64,000 nt of DNA from Mycolicibacterium porcinum (GCA_002086835.1 MVIG01000012.1:62001-126000), one strand, 5' to 3'; shown: positions 34,106 through 44,930, numbered from the stretch's first letter. Notes: generated by a model from the sequence alone, not told the origin. Translations and numbers: made by a program.

Positions 34106-34887
34106 CCGTTCGTGCGCCGGCGGGGCTGGGGTTGCGCAGGGTCGTCGCGGCGGTGATTGCGGGCATGTGAGTGGGTCTGGGGACGGCGGCGAGGCGCGCT
34201 GCGGGGCAGCGGCGGCAGGGAGCCCGGTCCGTCGGTGTGCAGTTTGTCGATGAGCTCCCCGGCCACCTCGGCGAGCTTGCGCTCGTCGGCGTAGGCCAGC
34301 CGGGAAGGCAGATCACGTAGCGGGACCCAAGCGACCTCGGTCACTTCGACGTCGTCGTCGGACAGCTCCCCGCCCTGGAAGCGAAGGAGGTAATGGTGCA
34401 CGGTCTTGTGCACCCGGCGGCCCTCGGTGACGAACCAGTAGTCGATGCTGCCGAGCGCGGCCAGCACGTCACCGCGGATACCGGTCTCTTCGGCGACTTC
34501 GCGGATCGCGGTCTGCTCGGCCGTCTCGCCGAGTTCGATGTGGCCCTTGGGCAGCGACCACAACATCCGGCCGCGCCGGTCGACCCGGCCGATCAACGCC
34601 GCCACCTGGGTGTCCTTGGGGCCGTCGATTCCGTCGATGACCAGGCCTCCGGCCGAGGTCTCGTGCACGGTGCGTAGCCGCTCCGGTGGCCGGCGCGGCC
34701 GCGACTTGTGTTGCTTGGACTGGTCACGAGGGGTTGGCGAGGGATTGGCGGCCCCGGCGCTCGCTTCGCTGGGGGCGGCATCCGTGCCCTGATCGTCGGC
34801 CGGCGGGCCGGCGGGCCTTTGTGCACGACGACGGCCACGACGCCGACTGCGGCGCCGTCGTGGTTTGGCCTGTTCGCCGTCCGACAC
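34087..34887 (-). CDS. mutT4: Nudix hydrolase MutT4
   Basis: 266 residues. The N-terminal 90 residues are basic and low-complexity ([15 protein letters not shown]); the Nudix domain spans about 92-225 with the box G(x5)E(x7)REVAEETGI. Nudix enzymes hydrolyse nucleoside diphosphate-linked compounds; the physiological substrate of MutT4 is not fixed. GTG 34887 is chosen because TACTAT lies exactly 7 nt upstream (leaderless pattern) and because [12 protein letters not shown] is the family N-terminus; an upstream frame adds 14 residues. It starts the mutT4 - DUF6049 - murJ operon and diverges from pcnA. Confidence 0.92.
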   Translation of the reverse strand: MSDGEQAKPRRRRSRRRGRRRAQRPAGPPADDQGTDAAPSEASAGAANPSPTPRDQSKQHKSRPRRPPERLRTVHETSAGGLVIDGIDGPKDTQVAALIGRVDRRGRMLWSLPKGHIELGETAEQTAIREVAEETGIRGDVLAALGSIDYWFVTEGRRVHKTVHHYLLRFQGGELSDDDVEVTEVAWVPLRDLPSRLAYADERKLAEVAGELIDKLHTDGPGSLPPLPRSAPRRRPQTHSHARNHRRDDPAQPQPRRRTNGCGQGP

Positions 34888-34894
34888 CCAAGCG

Positions 34895-34900
34895 ATAGTA
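34895..34900 (-). promoter_or_regulatory. -10 element for mutT4 (leaderless)
   Basis: TACTAT on the minus strand, 7 nt before the mutT4 GTG, fits the mycobacterial TANNNT -10 and places the transcription start on the start codon. Confidence 0.6.
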
Positions 34901-34971
34901 GCTGCCACGGGGTGGGCCTCCTGCCACACTCGCCGGTTGTGACCACACTGGGAGCATTAGGCTCATCGAAC

Positions 34972-36438
34972 GTGGCCGACGCTGTTGTTACTGATGCCGA
35001 ATTGCTGGCGGGCGCACTGGTCTCGCTGAACCAGCGCGCCGAGGTGCTGCGCGGGCTCGGTGCGGTGTTCGCTGCGGCGGGACATGAGCTGTATCTGGTC
35101 GGCGGCAGTGTGCGCGACGCGCTGCTGGGCCGGCTGACCGAGCAGAGCGATCTCGATTTCACCACCGACGCCCGTCCCGAGCAGATGCTGAAGTTCCTGC
35201 GGCCGTGGGCCGACGCGCTGTGGGATACCGGCATCGAGTTCGGCACCGTCGGGGTGGGCAAGGACGGGCACCGGCTCGAGATCACCACGTTCCGCGCCGA
35301 CAGCTACGACCAGGTGTCACGGAATCCGACCGTCGAGTTCGGCGACAACCTCGATGACGATCTGGTGCGCCGCGATTTCACGGTGAACGCGATGGCTGTT
35401 CGCATCAGCCCGGATCAGCCGGGCGGGATCGGCGACTTCATCGATCCGCTGGGCGGTTTGGCGGCGGTCCAGGCGAAGGTGCTCGACACCCCGTCGGCGC
35501 CACAGGTGTCGTTCGGGGACGATCCGCTGCGGATGCTGCGTGCGGTCAGGTTCGTGTCGCAGCTGGGGTTCGAGGTGGCGCCGCGGGTGCTCGAGGCACT
35601 GCTGGAGATGGCTCCGCAGTTGGAGCGGATCACCGTCGAGCGGATCGCGGCCGAACTCGACAAGATGCTGCTGGGCAAGGATCCCGTCGCCGGGGTCGAT
35701 CTGATGGTCCAGACCGGGCTGGGGGACGTGGTGCTGCCCGAGGTCGGCGAGATGCGGATGGCCATCGACGAACACCACCAGCACAAGGACGTCTACTGGC
35801 ATTCGCTGACGGTGTTGCGCCAGGCCGTCGATCTCGAGGATGACGGCCCGGACCTGGTGTTGCGCTGGGCCGCCTTGCTGCACGACATCGGCAAGCCCGC
35901 GACTCGCAAGCATGAATCCGACGGCGGGGTCAGCTTTCATCACCACGAGGTGGTCGGTGCGAAGATGACGCGCAAGCGGATGCGGGCGCTCAAGTACTCC
36001 AAGCAGATGGTCGACGACGTATCGCAGCTGGTGTACCTGCATCTGCGGTTCCACGGCTATGCCGACGACAAGGGCACGGGCAAGTGGACCGATTCGGCGG
36101 TGCGCCGCTATGTCACCGACGCCGGCCCGCTGCTCGGCCGGCTGCACAAGCTGGTCCGGGCCGACTGCACCACCCGCAACAAGCGTCGCGCCGCACGGCT
36201 GCAGGCCAACTACGACGATCTGGAGAACCGGATCACCGAGTTGGCGGCCAAGGAAGACCTGCAGCGGGTGCGGCCCGATCTCGACGGCAACGAGATCATG
36301 GAGATCCTCGGCATCCCGGCCGGCCCTCAGGTGGGCGAGGCCTGGAAGTACCTCAAGGAACTGCGGCTCGACCACGGGCCGCTGTCCCGCGAGCAGGCCA
36401 TCGACGAATTGCTGAAATGGTGGAACGCCAGGGGCTGA
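34972..36438 (+). CDS. pcnA: CCA-adding enzyme / poly(A) polymerase family tRNA nucleotidyltransferase
   Basis: 488 residues. The nucleotidyltransferase head has LVGGSVRDALLG and the metal-binding pair in DLDFTTD; the neck has RRDFTVNAMAVR; an HD domain follows with LRWAALLHDIGKPATR. HD-containing enzymes of this type add or repair CCA at tRNA 3' ends; neither tRNA gene in this window encodes CCA, so such an enzyme is needed. GTG 34972 is chosen because it aligns with the family start and has TAGGCT 8 nt upstream; GTG 34939 is an alternative. Confidence 0.95.
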   Translation: MADAVVTDAELLAGALVSLNQRAEVLRGLGAVFAAAGHELYLVGGSVRDALLGRLTEQSDLDFTTDARPEQMLKFLRPWADALWDTGIEFGTVGVGKDGHRLEITTFRADSYDQVSRNPTVEFGDNLDDDLVRRDFTVNAMAVRISPDQPGGIGDFIDPLGGLAAVQAKVLDTPSAPQVSFGDDPLRMLRAVRFVSQLGFEVAPRVLEALLEMAPQLERITVERIAAELDKMLLGKDPVAGVDLMVQTGLGDVVLPEVGEMRMAIDEHHQHKDVYWHSLTVLRQAVDLEDDGPDLVLRWAALLHDIGKPATRKHESDGGVSFHHHEVVGAKMTRKRMRALKYSKQMVDDVSQLVYLHLRFHGYADDKGTGKWTDSAVRRYVTDAGPLLGRLHKLVRADCTTRNKRRAARLQANYDDLENRITELAAKEDLQRVRPDLDGNEIMEILGIPAGPQVGEAWKYLKELRLDHGPLSREQAIDELLKWWNARG

Positions 36439-36456
36439 TCGTGCGTCTGATCAGTC

Positions 36457-36951
36457 ATGGACTACTGCCTCGGTGAGCCCGACGGGACCGCGACCATCGT
36501 CACTGGCACACCCGATGTGGATGTGGACGGCGACGGCAGCCCGGACGGCATCGGTCTGGATTTCGACGGGGACGGCCGGATCGACGATGTGATGGCCGAT
36601 TTCGACGGCGACGGTATCGCCGAGCGGGCGGTGCTCGATGTCGACGACGACGGTCAGGCCGAAAGCTATTTCTCCGACGACGGTTCGGGCACCTGGGCGG
36701 TGCGGGTGGACCGATCCGGGCAGGTGCGGTGGTTCGGGTTGGACGGGGTCGAGCGGGCGCCCGGCGGGCCGCTGGTCGATTTCGACGCCGACGGCGCGGC
36801 CGATGACCGGTTGCTCGACGCCGACGGGGACGGTCTGGCCGACCGGGTGCTCGGTCCGGGTATGGCGTACGTCGACACCGACGGTGACGGGCACTGGGAC
36901 CTGAAGCTGGCGGACACCGACGGCGACGGCCGCGCCGACGCGGTGTCGTGA
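36457..36951 (+). CDS. Asp/Gly-rich repeat protein (Rv3906c-like)
   Basis: 164 residues, very acidic, with about eight DxDGDGxxD-type turns such as DVDGDGSPDG, DFDGDGRIDD and DTDGDGHWD. This resembles the calcium-binding loops of dockerin/thrombospondin-3-like repeats (DxDxDG), so calcium binding is plausible. No signal peptide is seen. A pcnA-adjacent homologue exists in M. tuberculosis (Rv3906c, from memory). It starts 18 bp after pcnA and is probably co-transcribed. Function unknown. Confidence 0.8.
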   Translation: MDYCLGEPDGTATIVTGTPDVDVDGDGSPDGIGLDFDGDGRIDDVMADFDGDGIAERAVLDVDDDGQAESYFSDDGSGTWAVRVDRSGQVRWFGLDGVERAPGGPLVDFDADGAADDRLLDADGDGLADRVLGPGMAYVDTDGDGHWDLKLADTDGDGRADAVS

Positions 36952-37016
36952 CCCGTCACACCGCGAGTGTGCGTGTCTGCTGCCCAACACTCCGTCAAAC
37001 TCCGGCATTTCGCGCA

Positions 37017-37040
37017 CGCTCGCGCGCTCACCAGCGAGCG
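37017..37040. terminator. Weak hairpin between convergent genes
   Basis: CGCTCGC / GCGAGCG, 7-bp stem with a 10-nt loop, immediately before the stop of the minus-strand isomerase-like gene. Candidate shared terminator; no T run. Confidence 0.35.
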
Positions 37041-37041
37041 G

Positions 37042-37818
37042 TCAGCCCCGCCCGGCGCCGGGAGGCCCGGCGAAGGCCTGCGCGATGGTCAGCCACTTGG
37101 CGGCGTCGTCGCCCACGGCCGTCACATCCAAGTCGGCGGGCGCCCGGCGCTGGGTCACCAGCATGCAGAAGTCCTCGGCCGATCCCGTCACGCGCTGCTG
37201 TGCGTCCTGCGGTCCCCACTCCCACAACGAGCCGTCGGGCGCGGTCAGCTCGACCCGGAACGGCTCGGCCGGTGGGGTCAGTCCGTGCACGGTGAACGCG
37301 AAATCCCTTGTGCGGACGCCGATGTGGGCGATCGAGCGCAGCCGCGCGGTCGCGGGCCGGCGCACCCCGAGCGCGTCGGCCACATCGAGGCCGTGCGCCC
37401 AGGTCTCCATCATGCGGGCGGTGGCCATCGAGGTCGCACTCATCGGCGGGCCGAACCACGGCAGCTTGCGGCCCTCGGCCACGTTCACCAGCTCGGTGTG
37501 CAATCTCGTGCGGGTCGCGCGCCAGTCGGCCAGCAGTTGCTCGGGCGGCGTGAGCGCGAGTTCCTCGGCCGCCGCGTCGACGAACCCGGTCGGGTTCTGC
37601 ATGGCCTCGGCGAGAACGGCGTCGAACCCCGGGCCATCTGTGATCGCGATGACCGACACCCGATCGGTCCACAGCAGATGCGCGATCTGGTGGGCGATGG
37701 TCCAGCCCTCGGCCGGGGTGGCCGTGGCCCAGCGCTCGGGTGGAAGGTCGGCCACCAGGGCATCGAGTTCGTCGCTCTCGGCGGACAAGTCGGCCACGAT
37801 CGGCTCGGCGCTCACCAT
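37042..37818 (-). CDS. TIGR03084/maleylpyruvate isomerase-like metal-binding protein (Rv0036c-like)
   Basis: 258 residues. A DinB/MDMPI-type four-helix domain (about 8-150) carries conserved metal-ligand candidates: His in [17 protein letters not shown] and in [16 protein letters not shown]. Related enzymes use mycothiol as cofactor (maleylpyruvate isomerase, S-transferases), which fits an actinobacterium, but the reaction here is unknown. ATG 37818 has TAGGCT 7 nt upstream (leaderless pattern). It precedes the MFS gene's end by 23 bp on the same strand. Confidence 0.85.
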   Translation of the reverse strand: MVSAEPIVADLSAESDELDALVADLPPERWATATPAEGWTIAHQIAHLLWTDRVSVIAITDGPGFDAVLAEAMQNPTGFVDAAAEELALTPPEQLLADWRATRTRLHTELVNVAEGRKLPWFGPPMSATSMATARMMETWAHGLDVADALGVRRPATARLRSIAHIGVRTRDFAFTVHGLTPPAEPFRVELTAPDGSLWEWGPQDAQQRVTGSAEDFCMLVTQRRAPADLDVTAVGDDAAKWLTIAQAFAGPPGAGRG

Positions 37819-37841
37819 GGCGGTCAGCCTAGACCGCAGTG

Positions 37842-39125
37842 TCAGACCCGATTCGGGGATGCCACCGCGGCATGGAGCCCGAGGCCCACGAGATAGGCCG
37901 CGGCGCCGGCGACCACCAGCGCCGGCGAGCGCCCGTCGGCCGGAATCACCGCGGCCGCGGCGGCGATCGCGGCGACGAACGACATCCAGAACAGCGCGTC
38001 CTGCACGGTGAACACGTGACCGCGCAGCGCGTCGTCGACATCGAGCTGCATCGCAGAGTCTGCACACAGCTTCACGAGCTGCCCGGCCGCACCGAGCAGG
38101 AAGCCACAGACCAGCATCACCGGAACGTGCAGCCCGACCGCCACCAGCTGGACCAGGACGGCGAAGGCCAGCGCGCCGTTGGCGGTCGCGTAGCGGCCGA
38201 ACCGGCCGATCACCGCCGGGGCGGCCACCGTGGCCAGGAACTGTCCGACGCCCCCGGCGGCCACGAACAGTACCGCGGTGCCCAGGCCAAGTCCGGTCAC
38301 GTCAGGGTTGTCGGAGTGCCGGACGATCACCAGCACCAGCAGCGAGTTGATCCCGAAGGCCATGCGGTGCGCGGCCAGTCCGGCCAGGGTGCCCGCGACC
38401 GGACGGACGGCCCACACCGTGCGGATGCCGTGCACCCAGCCGGTGGCCACCGCGTAGACCACCGAGCCGTGGATGGCGCGCTTGCTCTCGTGCGGGCCGA
38501 GCACATGCGGGCCGAACCGCACCGACAACCACAGCGCCAGCGCCACCGGGAGCGCGACGACGAACATCACCACCGAGGCGCCGGTGTCGTCGGCACCGAA
38601 CAGCTTGCGCGGTACCAGCATGAAGTCCGCGCCGAGGAAGGCCGCCAGCGCTCCGATGGCGGTGGCCACCGAGTTCATCGTCACGACCCGGTCGCTCGGC
38701 ACCACATCGGGCAGCGAGGCCGACAGGCCAGAGGAGACGAACCGGGTCAACCCGTTGACGATCAGCGCGCAGCACAGGATCGGTATGTCACCGGCGCCGA
38801 ACGCCAGCAGCACACCCACCAGCAGCACCACCAGCAGCCGGCCCAGGTTGGCGCCGATCAGCACCAGCCGCCGGTCCCAGCGGTCCAGCAGCGCGCCGGC
38901 GAAGGGGCCCAGCACCGAATAGGGCAGGAACATCACGGCGAACGCCGCGGCGATCTGCCACGGTTCGGCCTGGCGCTCCGGATTGAACAAGATCGCGCCG
39001 GCGAGCCCGGCCTGGAACAGCCCGTCGCCGAACTGGCTGACCGCGCGCAACTCCAGGAGGCGGCGGAATTCGGTCATGCCGCGCAACGAGTGCCACAGGG
39101 CACGGGGAGCACGCGCATGAATCAC
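37842..39125 (-). CDS. Major facilitator superfamily transporter (Rv0037c-like)
   Basis: 427 residues with about twelve membrane helices. The loop 2-3 motif is [21 protein letters not shown], close to the MFS motif A (core [10 protein letters not shown]), and a similar region precedes the second half. Drug/metabolite substrate unknown. Upstream starts are possible (to 39182), but GTG 39125 has TACTGT exactly 7 nt before it and fits the family's short N-terminus before [11 protein letters not shown]. It diverges from yqgE. Confidence 0.88.
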   Translation of the reverse strand: MIHARAPRALWHSLRGMTEFRRLLELRAVSQFGDGLFQAGLAGAILFNPERQAEPWQIAAAFAVMFLPYSVLGPFAGALLDRWDRRLVLIGANLGRLLVVLLVGVLLAFGAGDIPILCCALIVNGLTRFVSSGLSASLPDVVPSDRVVTMNSVATAIGALAAFLGADFMLVPRKLFGADDTGASVVMFVVALPVALALWLSVRFGPHVLGPHESKRAIHGSVVYAVATGWVHGIRTVWAVRPVAGTLAGLAAHRMAFGINSLLVLVIVRHSDNPDVTGLGLGTAVLFVAAGGVGQFLATVAAPAVIGRFGRYATANGALAFAVLVQLVAVGLHVPVMLVCGFLLGAAGQLVKLCADSAMQLDVDDALRGHVFTVQDALFWMSFVAAIAAAAAVIPADGRSPALVVAGAAAYLVGLGLHAAVASPNRV

Positions 39126-39214
39126 CCGATCAACAGTACAAAGCTGCGTCGAAATCCGACCGCGCCCGGGCTTGTTCGCCACGTCCGGGCAATCGCGGTG
39201 CCATGATGTAGGGC

Positions 39215-39820
39215 GTGGCGCAGTCAGAAGATCCGGAGGATTTCATCGCGCCTGCGGCGCATCGGGTACGCCCGGGCACACTGCTGCTGGCCAACACCGA
39301 TCTGCTGGAGCCGACTTTCCGGCGCAGTGTCATCTACATCGTCGAGCACAACGCGGGCGGAACCCTCGGTGTGGTGTTGAACCGGCCCAGTGAGACGGCG
39401 GTCTACAACGTGCTGCCGCAGTGGGCCAAGCTCACCACCAAACCCAAGACCATGTTCATCGGCGGTCCGGTCAAGCGAGACTCGGCGTTGTGCCTGGCGA
39501 CGCTGCGGGTGGGCATGCAGGCCGACGGTGTTCCGGGGCTGCGGCACGTGCAGGGCCGGGTGGTGATGGTCGATCTCGACGCGGATCCGGACACGCTGGC
39601 CCCGGTCATCGAGGGCGTGCGGATATTCGCCGGCTACTCCGGCTGGACCATCGGGCAACTGGACGGCGAGATCGAGCGCGACGACTGGATCGTGCTCTCG
39701 GCGCTGCCGTCGGATGTCCTGATCGAGCCGCGGGTCGACCTGTGGGGCCGGGTGCTGCGTCGTCAGCCGTTGCCGATGTCGCTACTGGCCACGCATCCGA
39801 TCGACGTCAGCCGCAACTAG
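39215..39820 (+). CDS. YqgE/AlgH family protein
   Basis: 201 residues covering the full YqgE/AlgH domain: [46 protein letters not shown] and [16 protein letters not shown] are signature stretches. The family is widespread and its biochemical role is not settled. GTG 39215 is preceded by CATGAT at 7 nt, one base off the TANNNT -10. Confidence 0.93.
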   Translation: MAQSEDPEDFIAPAAHRVRPGTLLLANTDLLEPTFRRSVIYIVEHNAGGTLGVVLNRPSETAVYNVLPQWAKLTTKPKTMFIGGPVKRDSALCLATLRVGMQADGVPGLRHVQGRVVMVDLDADPDTLAPVIEGVRIFAGYSGWTIGQLDGEIERDDWIVLSALPSDVLIEPRVDLWGRVLRRQPLPMSLLATHPIDVSRN

Positions 39821-39837
39821 CGGCCGTTCTCGGTCCG

Positions 39838-40188
39838 TCACTTACAAGACAAGGTGCAGCTGGCGCACGAGCCGGCGCAGCCCGCACCCGAAGCCGAGGA
39901 GGCCTCGGCTGCTGCCACTGCCTTGGCGCTCTGCCAGCAGCCGGCGGCCACCGTGGCGACGGCCCCGATGATGCACACCATGACGACCATCAGGCCGGTG
40001 TGGGGTGCGGCGGCCAGGGCCGCGGCGCCACCGGCGGCGAGCATCACCGCGGCGGCGAGTTGGGTGGGGGCCACAGCCCTCAGCACGGAGCGCACGGGAT
40101 CACCGGTGCGAGGTCTGGTCAACAACCACAACCCGAACACGCCGACGATGACGGCGGCGCTCAAACACAGCAGCGCGGCGATCAGCAT
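39838..40188 (-). CDS. Small membrane protein with Cys-rich C-terminus (Rv0039c-like)
   Basis: 116 residues, three hydrophobic helices (about 1-23, 38-60, 65-88), ending in an Ala-rich segment and the cluster GCAGSCASCTLSCK with four Cys in the last twelve residues. No named family recognised beyond a small actinobacterial membrane protein at this locus. ATG 40188 has TATTGT 7 nt upstream (leaderless pattern). It converges on yqgE, 17 bp apart. The Cys tail could bind a metal or be a lipid/redox site; this is speculation. Confidence 0.75.
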   Translation of the reverse strand: MLIAALLCLSAAVIVGVFGLWLLTRPRTGDPVRSVLRAVAPTQLAAAVMLAAGGAAALAAAPHTGLMVVMVCIIGAVATVAAGCWQSAKAVAAAEASSASGAGCAGSCASCTLSCK

Positions 40189-40246
40189 GCGCCACACAAT
40201 ACGAGGCGCCGCTCGTTCACGCGAGGCCGGGTTTGGTCCGGATGAT

Positions 40247-41146
40247 TCAGCGCTGCAGGCCCAGGAGCTGGGGCAAACCCGGTGCCGGAGCCGGTGCGGG
40301 CGGGGCCGGAGTAGCTGGCGCAGGCGCGGCGGCAGGGGCGGGCGCGCTGACCTTGAACCCGGACACGATCGCGTCGGCGGCGTCGGCAGCCGCTGAAACA
40401 CCTTGGTTGGCGGCCGAGTAGTTCACCGACAGCGACACCAGGTAACGGTCCGGCCCGGCGGTGGCCAGGATGTGCCTGCGCGAGGTGTTGAGCATCTGAC
40501 TGCCCGACATATAGCTACCTTCGATGAAGGCCGACGGGAAACCGTTGAAGTCACCCATCGCCATGTCGGTCGGCCGCCAGCTCTGCAACTGCTGGGTGTC
40601 GACGAAGCCGTGGCTGATCGCCTCGGCGGGGTCGAAGTTGCCGACGAGCTTGTAGACCACGACCTGTGCGTTGGGGGTGTAGAGGTCGGTGCTGGACCGG
40701 TCGGCGATCACGGCGAACGCGTCGGGCACGTTGGGGTCGGGCACATTGGTCCAGCCCGACGGCAGCGGAAGCACGATGCTCAGCGCCTTGAAGTCGCGGC
40801 TGACCTGAGGCTCCATCTTGACGCCCTTGCTCTTGAAGAACTCGGCGAAGGTGCCCGACGCGGCCGGGGTGATGGTCTGGGCCACCGGGGCAGGCGCCGC
40901 CACCGCGGGTGCCGCAATCGTCGCCGCGCCGGGTGCGACCGCCGCGCCGGGGACGCCGGGGGCCGCGGGTGCCGCCGCGGCGGGGGCGACCGTGACGGTC
41001 TGGGTCACGGTCACCGGACCGGGGACCACAGGAGCCGGAAGCAGGGGTTCGGCTGAGGCGGTCTGACCGGCGAAGCCGACGACCGCCGCGACGCCGACGG
41101 CTGTGCCTGCTGCCAGCACCCGCCACCGGCCGGCCAACTCGATCAT
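40247..41146 (-). CDS. mtc28: Mtc28-like proline-rich secreted antigen (LpqN/LpqT family)
   Basis: 299 residues. Signal peptide about 1-31, cleaved near TASA-EP, then a Pro/Ala/Val-rich linker (about 35-95) and an LpqN/LpqT-type domain (about 105-270) with [20 protein letters not shown] and [20 protein letters not shown]. The tail is again Pro-rich. M. tuberculosis Mtc28 (Rv0040c) is a secreted antigen next to leuS, as here. ATG 41146 or GTG 41149, both after GGAGG. Confidence 0.9.
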   Translation of the reverse strand: MIELAGRWRVLAAGTAVGVAAVVGFAGQTASAEPLLPAPVVPGPVTVTQTVTVAPAAAAPAAPGVPGAAVAPGAATIAAPAVAAPAPVAQTITPAASGTFAEFFKSKGVKMEPQVSRDFKALSIVLPLPSGWTNVPDPNVPDAFAVIADRSSTDLYTPNAQVVVYKLVGNFDPAEAISHGFVDTQQLQSWRPTDMAMGDFNGFPSAFIEGSYMSGSQMLNTSRRHILATAGPDRYLVSLSVNYSAANQGVSAAADAADAIVSGFKVSAPAPAAAPAPATPAPPAPAPAPGLPQLLGLQR

Positions 41147-41344
41147 CACTCGTTTCCTCCGAAAACCGTGCCTTCACCAGGCAATCTCGCCACTAGGCGC
41201 CGAGAATATCCACGGTTTGCCGCCCACCACCAGCAACTCAATCGACCTGGAATCAACCCCTGACAGTGCCGCGACGAAACCGATACCAAGCTGTGGCCGA
41301 CGCAGCCGTGAGACGGGCGGTGAGCTGCTCAAACCGTCGCCTTA

Positions 41345-41350
41345 TACCCT
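41345..41350 (+). promoter_or_regulatory. -10 element for leuS (leaderless)
   Basis: TACCCT 7 nt upstream of the leuS GTG, with no Shine-Dalgarno between, predicts transcription starting on the start codon. The 211-bp region 41147-41357 otherwise shows no T-box or other leader structure. Confidence 0.6.
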
Positions 41351-41357
41351 GAACGGC

Positions 41358-44231
41358 GTGATCGAACCCGCCGCCACCACACAGTCAGGGCAGTCTGGCC
41401 CGGAAACGGATACCCCTCAGCACCGGTACACCGCGGAGCTGGCGGGCCAGATCGAGCAGTCCTGGCAGCAGCGGTGGCACGAGCTCGGCACGTTCAACGT
41501 GGCCAATCCGGTGGGCTCGCTGGCACCTCAGGACGGCACCCCGGTCCCCGCCGACAAGATGTTCGTCCAGGACATGTTCCCGTACCCGTCCGGTGACGGC
41601 CTGCACGTCGGGCACCCGCTGGGTTACATCGCCACCGACGTCTACGCCCGGTACTACCGGATGACCGGACGCAACGTGCTGCACGCGCTGGGCTTCGACG
41701 CCTTCGGTCTGCCCGCCGAGCAGTACGCCGTGCAGACCGGGACGCACCCGCGTATCCGCACCGAGGCCAACATCGTCAACTTCCGCAGGCAGCTGGGCCG
41801 GCTGGGGCTGGGCCACGATTCGCGGCGCAGCTTCGCCACCACCGACGTCGACTTCTACAAGTGGACGCAGTGGATCTTCCTGCAGATCTACAACGCCTGG
41901 TTCGACACCGCCGCCAAGAAGGCCCGCCCGATCAGTGAGCTGGTGGCCGAATTCGACTCAGGCGCGCGCACTCTCGACGACGGCAGGGCCTGGGCCGAGC
42001 TGTCGGAGGCCGAGCGCGCCGAGGTGGTGGACGGCTACCGCCTGGTGTACCGCGCCGACTCGATGGTGAACTGGTGCCCGGGCCTGGGCACCGTGCTGGC
42101 CAACGAAGAGGTGACCGCCGACGGGCGCAGCGACCGCGGCAATTTCCCGGTGTTCCGGAAGCGGCTGCGGCAGTGGATGATGCGCATCACCGCCTATTCG
42201 GACCGGCTGCTCGACGACCTGGACGTGCTGGACTGGCCGGACAAGGTCAAGGCCATGCAGCGCAACTGGATCGGCCGGTCCACCGGTGCCTCCGTTGAAT
42301 TCGGCACCGCGGCAGGCGATGTCGAGGTCTTCACCACGCGACCGGACACCTTGTTCGGCGCCACGTACCTGGTGCTGGCGCCCGAGCACGATCTGGTGGA
42401 CGCACTGGTGGCCGATTCGTGGCCCGAGGGCACCGATTCGCGGTGGACCTTCGACGCGCCGACACCGGCCGAGGCCGTCGCGGCGTACCGTGCCGGGATC
42501 GCGGCCAAGTCGGATCTGGAGCGCCAGGAGAACAAGACCAAGACCGGCGTGTTCCTCGGCGCGTATGCCACCAATCCCGTCAACGGACAGCAGGTTCCGG
42601 TGTTCATCGCCGACTATGTGCTGGCCGGCTACGGGACCGGAGCCATCATGGCGGTGCCCGGTGGCGACCAGCGTGACTGGGACTTCGCGACCGAGTTCGG
42701 TCTGCCGATCATCGAGGTGGTCTCCGGCGGCGACATCACCGAGGCGGCCTACAACGGCGACGGCACCATGGTCAACTCCGGCTACCTCGACGGGCTGTCG
42801 GTGGCCGAGGCCAAGGCGCAGGTGATCGAACACCTGGAGGCCGACGGCCGCGGCCGGGCCCGGATCGAGTACAAGCTGCGGGACTGGCTGTTCGCCCGGC
42901 AGCGGTACTGGGGTGAGCCGTTCCCGATCGTGTACGACGCCGACGGGCGTGCCCACGCGCTGCCGGAATCGGCTCTGCCGGTAGAACTTCCGGACATCCC
43001 GGACTACGCGCCGGTGTCCTTCGACCCAGACGACGCCGACAGTGAGCCCTCGCCGCCGCTGGGCAAGGCGACCGAATGGGTGCATGTCGAACTGGATCTC
43101 GGTGATGGTCTGCAGACCTACACCCGCGACACCAACGTGATGCCGCAGTGGGCGGGCAGCTCGTGGTACGAGCTGCGCTACACCGACCCGCACAACTCAG
43201 AAGAACTGTGCGCCAAGGAGAACGAGGCATACTGGATGGGCCCGCGGCCGGCCGAGCACGGGCCGGACGATCCGGGCGGCGTCGACCTGTACGTCGGTGG
43301 CGTCGAGCACGCGGTGCTGCACCTGCTGTACTCGCGCTTCTGGCACAAGGTGCTGTTCGATCTCGGGTTCGTCAGCTCGAGCGAGCCGTACCGCCGGCTG
43401 GTCAACCAGGGCTACATCCAGGCTTTCGCCTACACCGATTCCCGGGGCAGCTATGTGCCCGCGGCCGAAGTCGTCGAGCGTGACGGGAAGTTCTTCTGGA
43501 CCGGCCCGGCCGGTGAGATCGAGGTCAACCAGGAGTTCGGCAAGATCGGCAAGAGCCTGAAGAACTCCGTATCACCCGACGAGATCTGCGACGAGTACGG
43601 CGCGGACACCCTGCGCGTGTACGAGATGTCGATGGGCCCGCTCGAGGCGTCGCGGCCGTGGGCGACCAAGGATGTCGTCGGGGCGCACCGGTTCCTGCAG
43701 CGGGTGTGGCGCGTGGTGGTCGATGAAGAGACCGGAGAGACCAGTGTCAACGAGCACGAGGCCCTCGACACCGACACCCTGAAGATCCTGCATCGCACCA
43801 TCGCCGGGGTGACCGAAGACTATGCGGCGCTTCGCAACAACACCGCGGCGGCCAAGCTGATCGAGTACACCAACCACCTGACCAAGGAGGGGGTGTCGGC
43901 CCGCGGCGCGATCGAGCCGCTGGTGCTCATGGTGGCCCCGCTGGCCCCGCACCTGGCCGAGGAGTTGTGGAAGCGGTTGGGCCACGACGCCTCGCTGGCG
44001 CACGGGCCGTTCCCGGTCGCCGATCCGCAGTACCTGGTGGACGACACGATCGAGTTCCCAGTTCAGGTCAACGGCAAGGTGCGCGGCAAGATCACCGTGG
44101 CCGCCGACGCAGACAAGGCGGCGCTCGAGGCGGCGGCGCTGGCCGACGAGAAGGTGCAGGCCTTCCTCGACGGCGCGACACCCAAGAAGGTGATCGTGGT
44201 GCCGGGCCGGCTGGTCAACCTCGTCGTATAG
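41358..44231 (+). CDS. leuS: Leucyl-tRNA synthetase
   Basis: 957 residues, class I synthetase. The HIGH motif is HVGH (residues 83-86) in [17 protein letters not shown], and the KMSKS motif is the variant KIGKS (729-733). The CP1 editing domain that hydrolyses mischarged tRNA(Leu) is recognised by [19 protein letters not shown], with the threonine-rich and Asp residues intact. An anticodon-binding and C-terminal domain follow. GTG 41358 is supported by TACCCT 7 nt upstream. It converges on the SDR gene with only 15 bp between. Confidence 0.98.
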   Translation: MIEPAATTQSGQSGPETDTPQHRYTAELAGQIEQSWQQRWHELGTFNVANPVGSLAPQDGTPVPADKMFVQDMFPYPSGDGLHVGHPLGYIATDVYARYYRMTGRNVLHALGFDAFGLPAEQYAVQTGTHPRIRTEANIVNFRRQLGRLGLGHDSRRSFATTDVDFYKWTQWIFLQIYNAWFDTAAKKARPISELVAEFDSGARTLDDGRAWAELSEAERAEVVDGYRLVYRADSMVNWCPGLGTVLANEEVTADGRSDRGNFPVFRKRLRQWMMRITAYSDRLLDDLDVLDWPDKVKAMQRNWIGRSTGASVEFGTAAGDVEVFTTRPDTLFGATYLVLAPEHDLVDALVADSWPEGTDSRWTFDAPTPAEAVAAYRAGIAAKSDLERQENKTKTGVFLGAYATNPVNGQQVPVFIADYVLAGYGTGAIMAVPGGDQRDWDFATEFGLPIIEVVSGGDITEAAYNGDGTMVNSGYLDGLSVAEAKAQVIEHLEADGRGRARIEYKLRDWLFARQRYWGEPFPIVYDADGRAHALPESALPVELPDIPDYAPVSFDPDDADSEPSPPLGKATEWVHVELDLGDGLQTYTRDTNVMPQWAGSSWYELRYTDPHNSEELCAKENEAYWMGPRPAEHGPDDPGGVDLYVGGVEHAVLHLLYSRFWHKVLFDLGFVSSSEPYRRLVNQGYIQAFAYTDSRGSYVPAAEVVERDGKFFWTGPAGEIEVNQEFGKIGKSLKNSVSPDEICDEYGADTLRVYEMSMGPLEASRPWATKDVVGAHRFLQRVWRVVVDEETGETSVNEHEALDTDTLKILHRTIAGVTEDYAALRNNTAAAKLIEYTNHLTKEGVSARGAIEPLVLMVAPLAPHLAEELWKRLGHDASLAHGPFPVADPQYLVDDTIEFPVQVNGKVRGKITVAADADKAALEAAALADEKVQAFLDGATPKKVIVVPGRLVNLVV

Positions 44232-44246
44232 GGATTTGCACCCGAA

Positions 44247-44930
44247 TCACCCGGGGCGGACCACAATTTCGTGGACGTGCCCGTCGGGTGGGGTGTTGAC
44301 GGCCGTGGCCACCAGTCCGGCGACGGTTTCGGGCTTGAGGAACTTCGCCGGGTTGTACTCGCCGGCGCCGTCGGTGACCGTGCTTTCGTACGCCACGAGG
44401 TCGCGCTGCATCTCGGTGTCGGTGCGCCCGGGGAAGATCGAGGTGACGCGCAGGGACGGCTCGTCGGCGCGCAGCGCGTCGGCGAACGCCCGCAGCGCGA
44501 ACTTGCTGGCCGAATAGGACGCCATCCCGGGTGAAACCTTCTGTCCGGCACCGGAATTGATGAAGACGACGTGCCCTCGGGCGGCCCGCAGCGCGGGCAG
44601 CAAGGCCAAGGTGAGCGCCACCGCGCCGGTGACGTTCACCTCGAACGAGGCCCGCCACTGTTCGGGGATGGACTCGGCGACCCGGCCCGGATAGAGCACG
44701 CCGGCGTTGTGCACCAGCACGTCGAGCTCGCTGAGCACCTCGGCGGCGGACTCGATCGAGTCGGCGTCGGTCAGGTCAAGCGGCCAGGTCGGTGCGCCGA
44801 GCCGCTCGGCGAGCGCGTCGAGGCGGGCCGACGGGCGTCCGCCGAGAAACAGCGTGTGGGTGGGAGCAAGGGCGGCGGCGATGGCTGAACCGATGCCCCC
44901 GGCGGCTCCGGTGATCAATGCAGACGGCAC
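44247..44930 (-). CDS. Short-chain dehydrogenase/reductase
   Basis: 227 residues, classical SDR fold. NAD(P)-binding TGAAGGIGSAIA, the NNAG-equivalent LVHNAGVL, and catalytic Ser/Tyr/Lys in FINSGAGQK and YSASKFAL (YxxxK). Substrate unknown. GTG 44930 has TAACGT 7 nt upstream (leaderless pattern). It diverges from the glucosylglycerate hydrolase gene, with 77 bp between starts, so the two may share control. Confidence 0.92.
   Translation of the reverse strand: MPSALITGAAGGIGSAIAAALAPTHTLFLGGRPSARLDALAERLGAPTWPLDLTDADSIESAAEVLSELDVLVHNAGVLYPGRVAESIPEQWRASFEVNVTGAVALTLALLPALRAARGHVVFINSGAGQKVSPGMASYSASKFALRAFADALRADEPSLRVTSIFPGRTDTEMQRDLVAYESTVTDGAGEYNPAKFLKPETVAGLVATAVNTPPDGHVHEIVVRPG

Noticed and set aside
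41147..41357. T-box or attenuator leader before leuS
   Set aside because: No T-box consensus, specifier stem or antiterminator found; the -10 placement suggests there is no leader at all.
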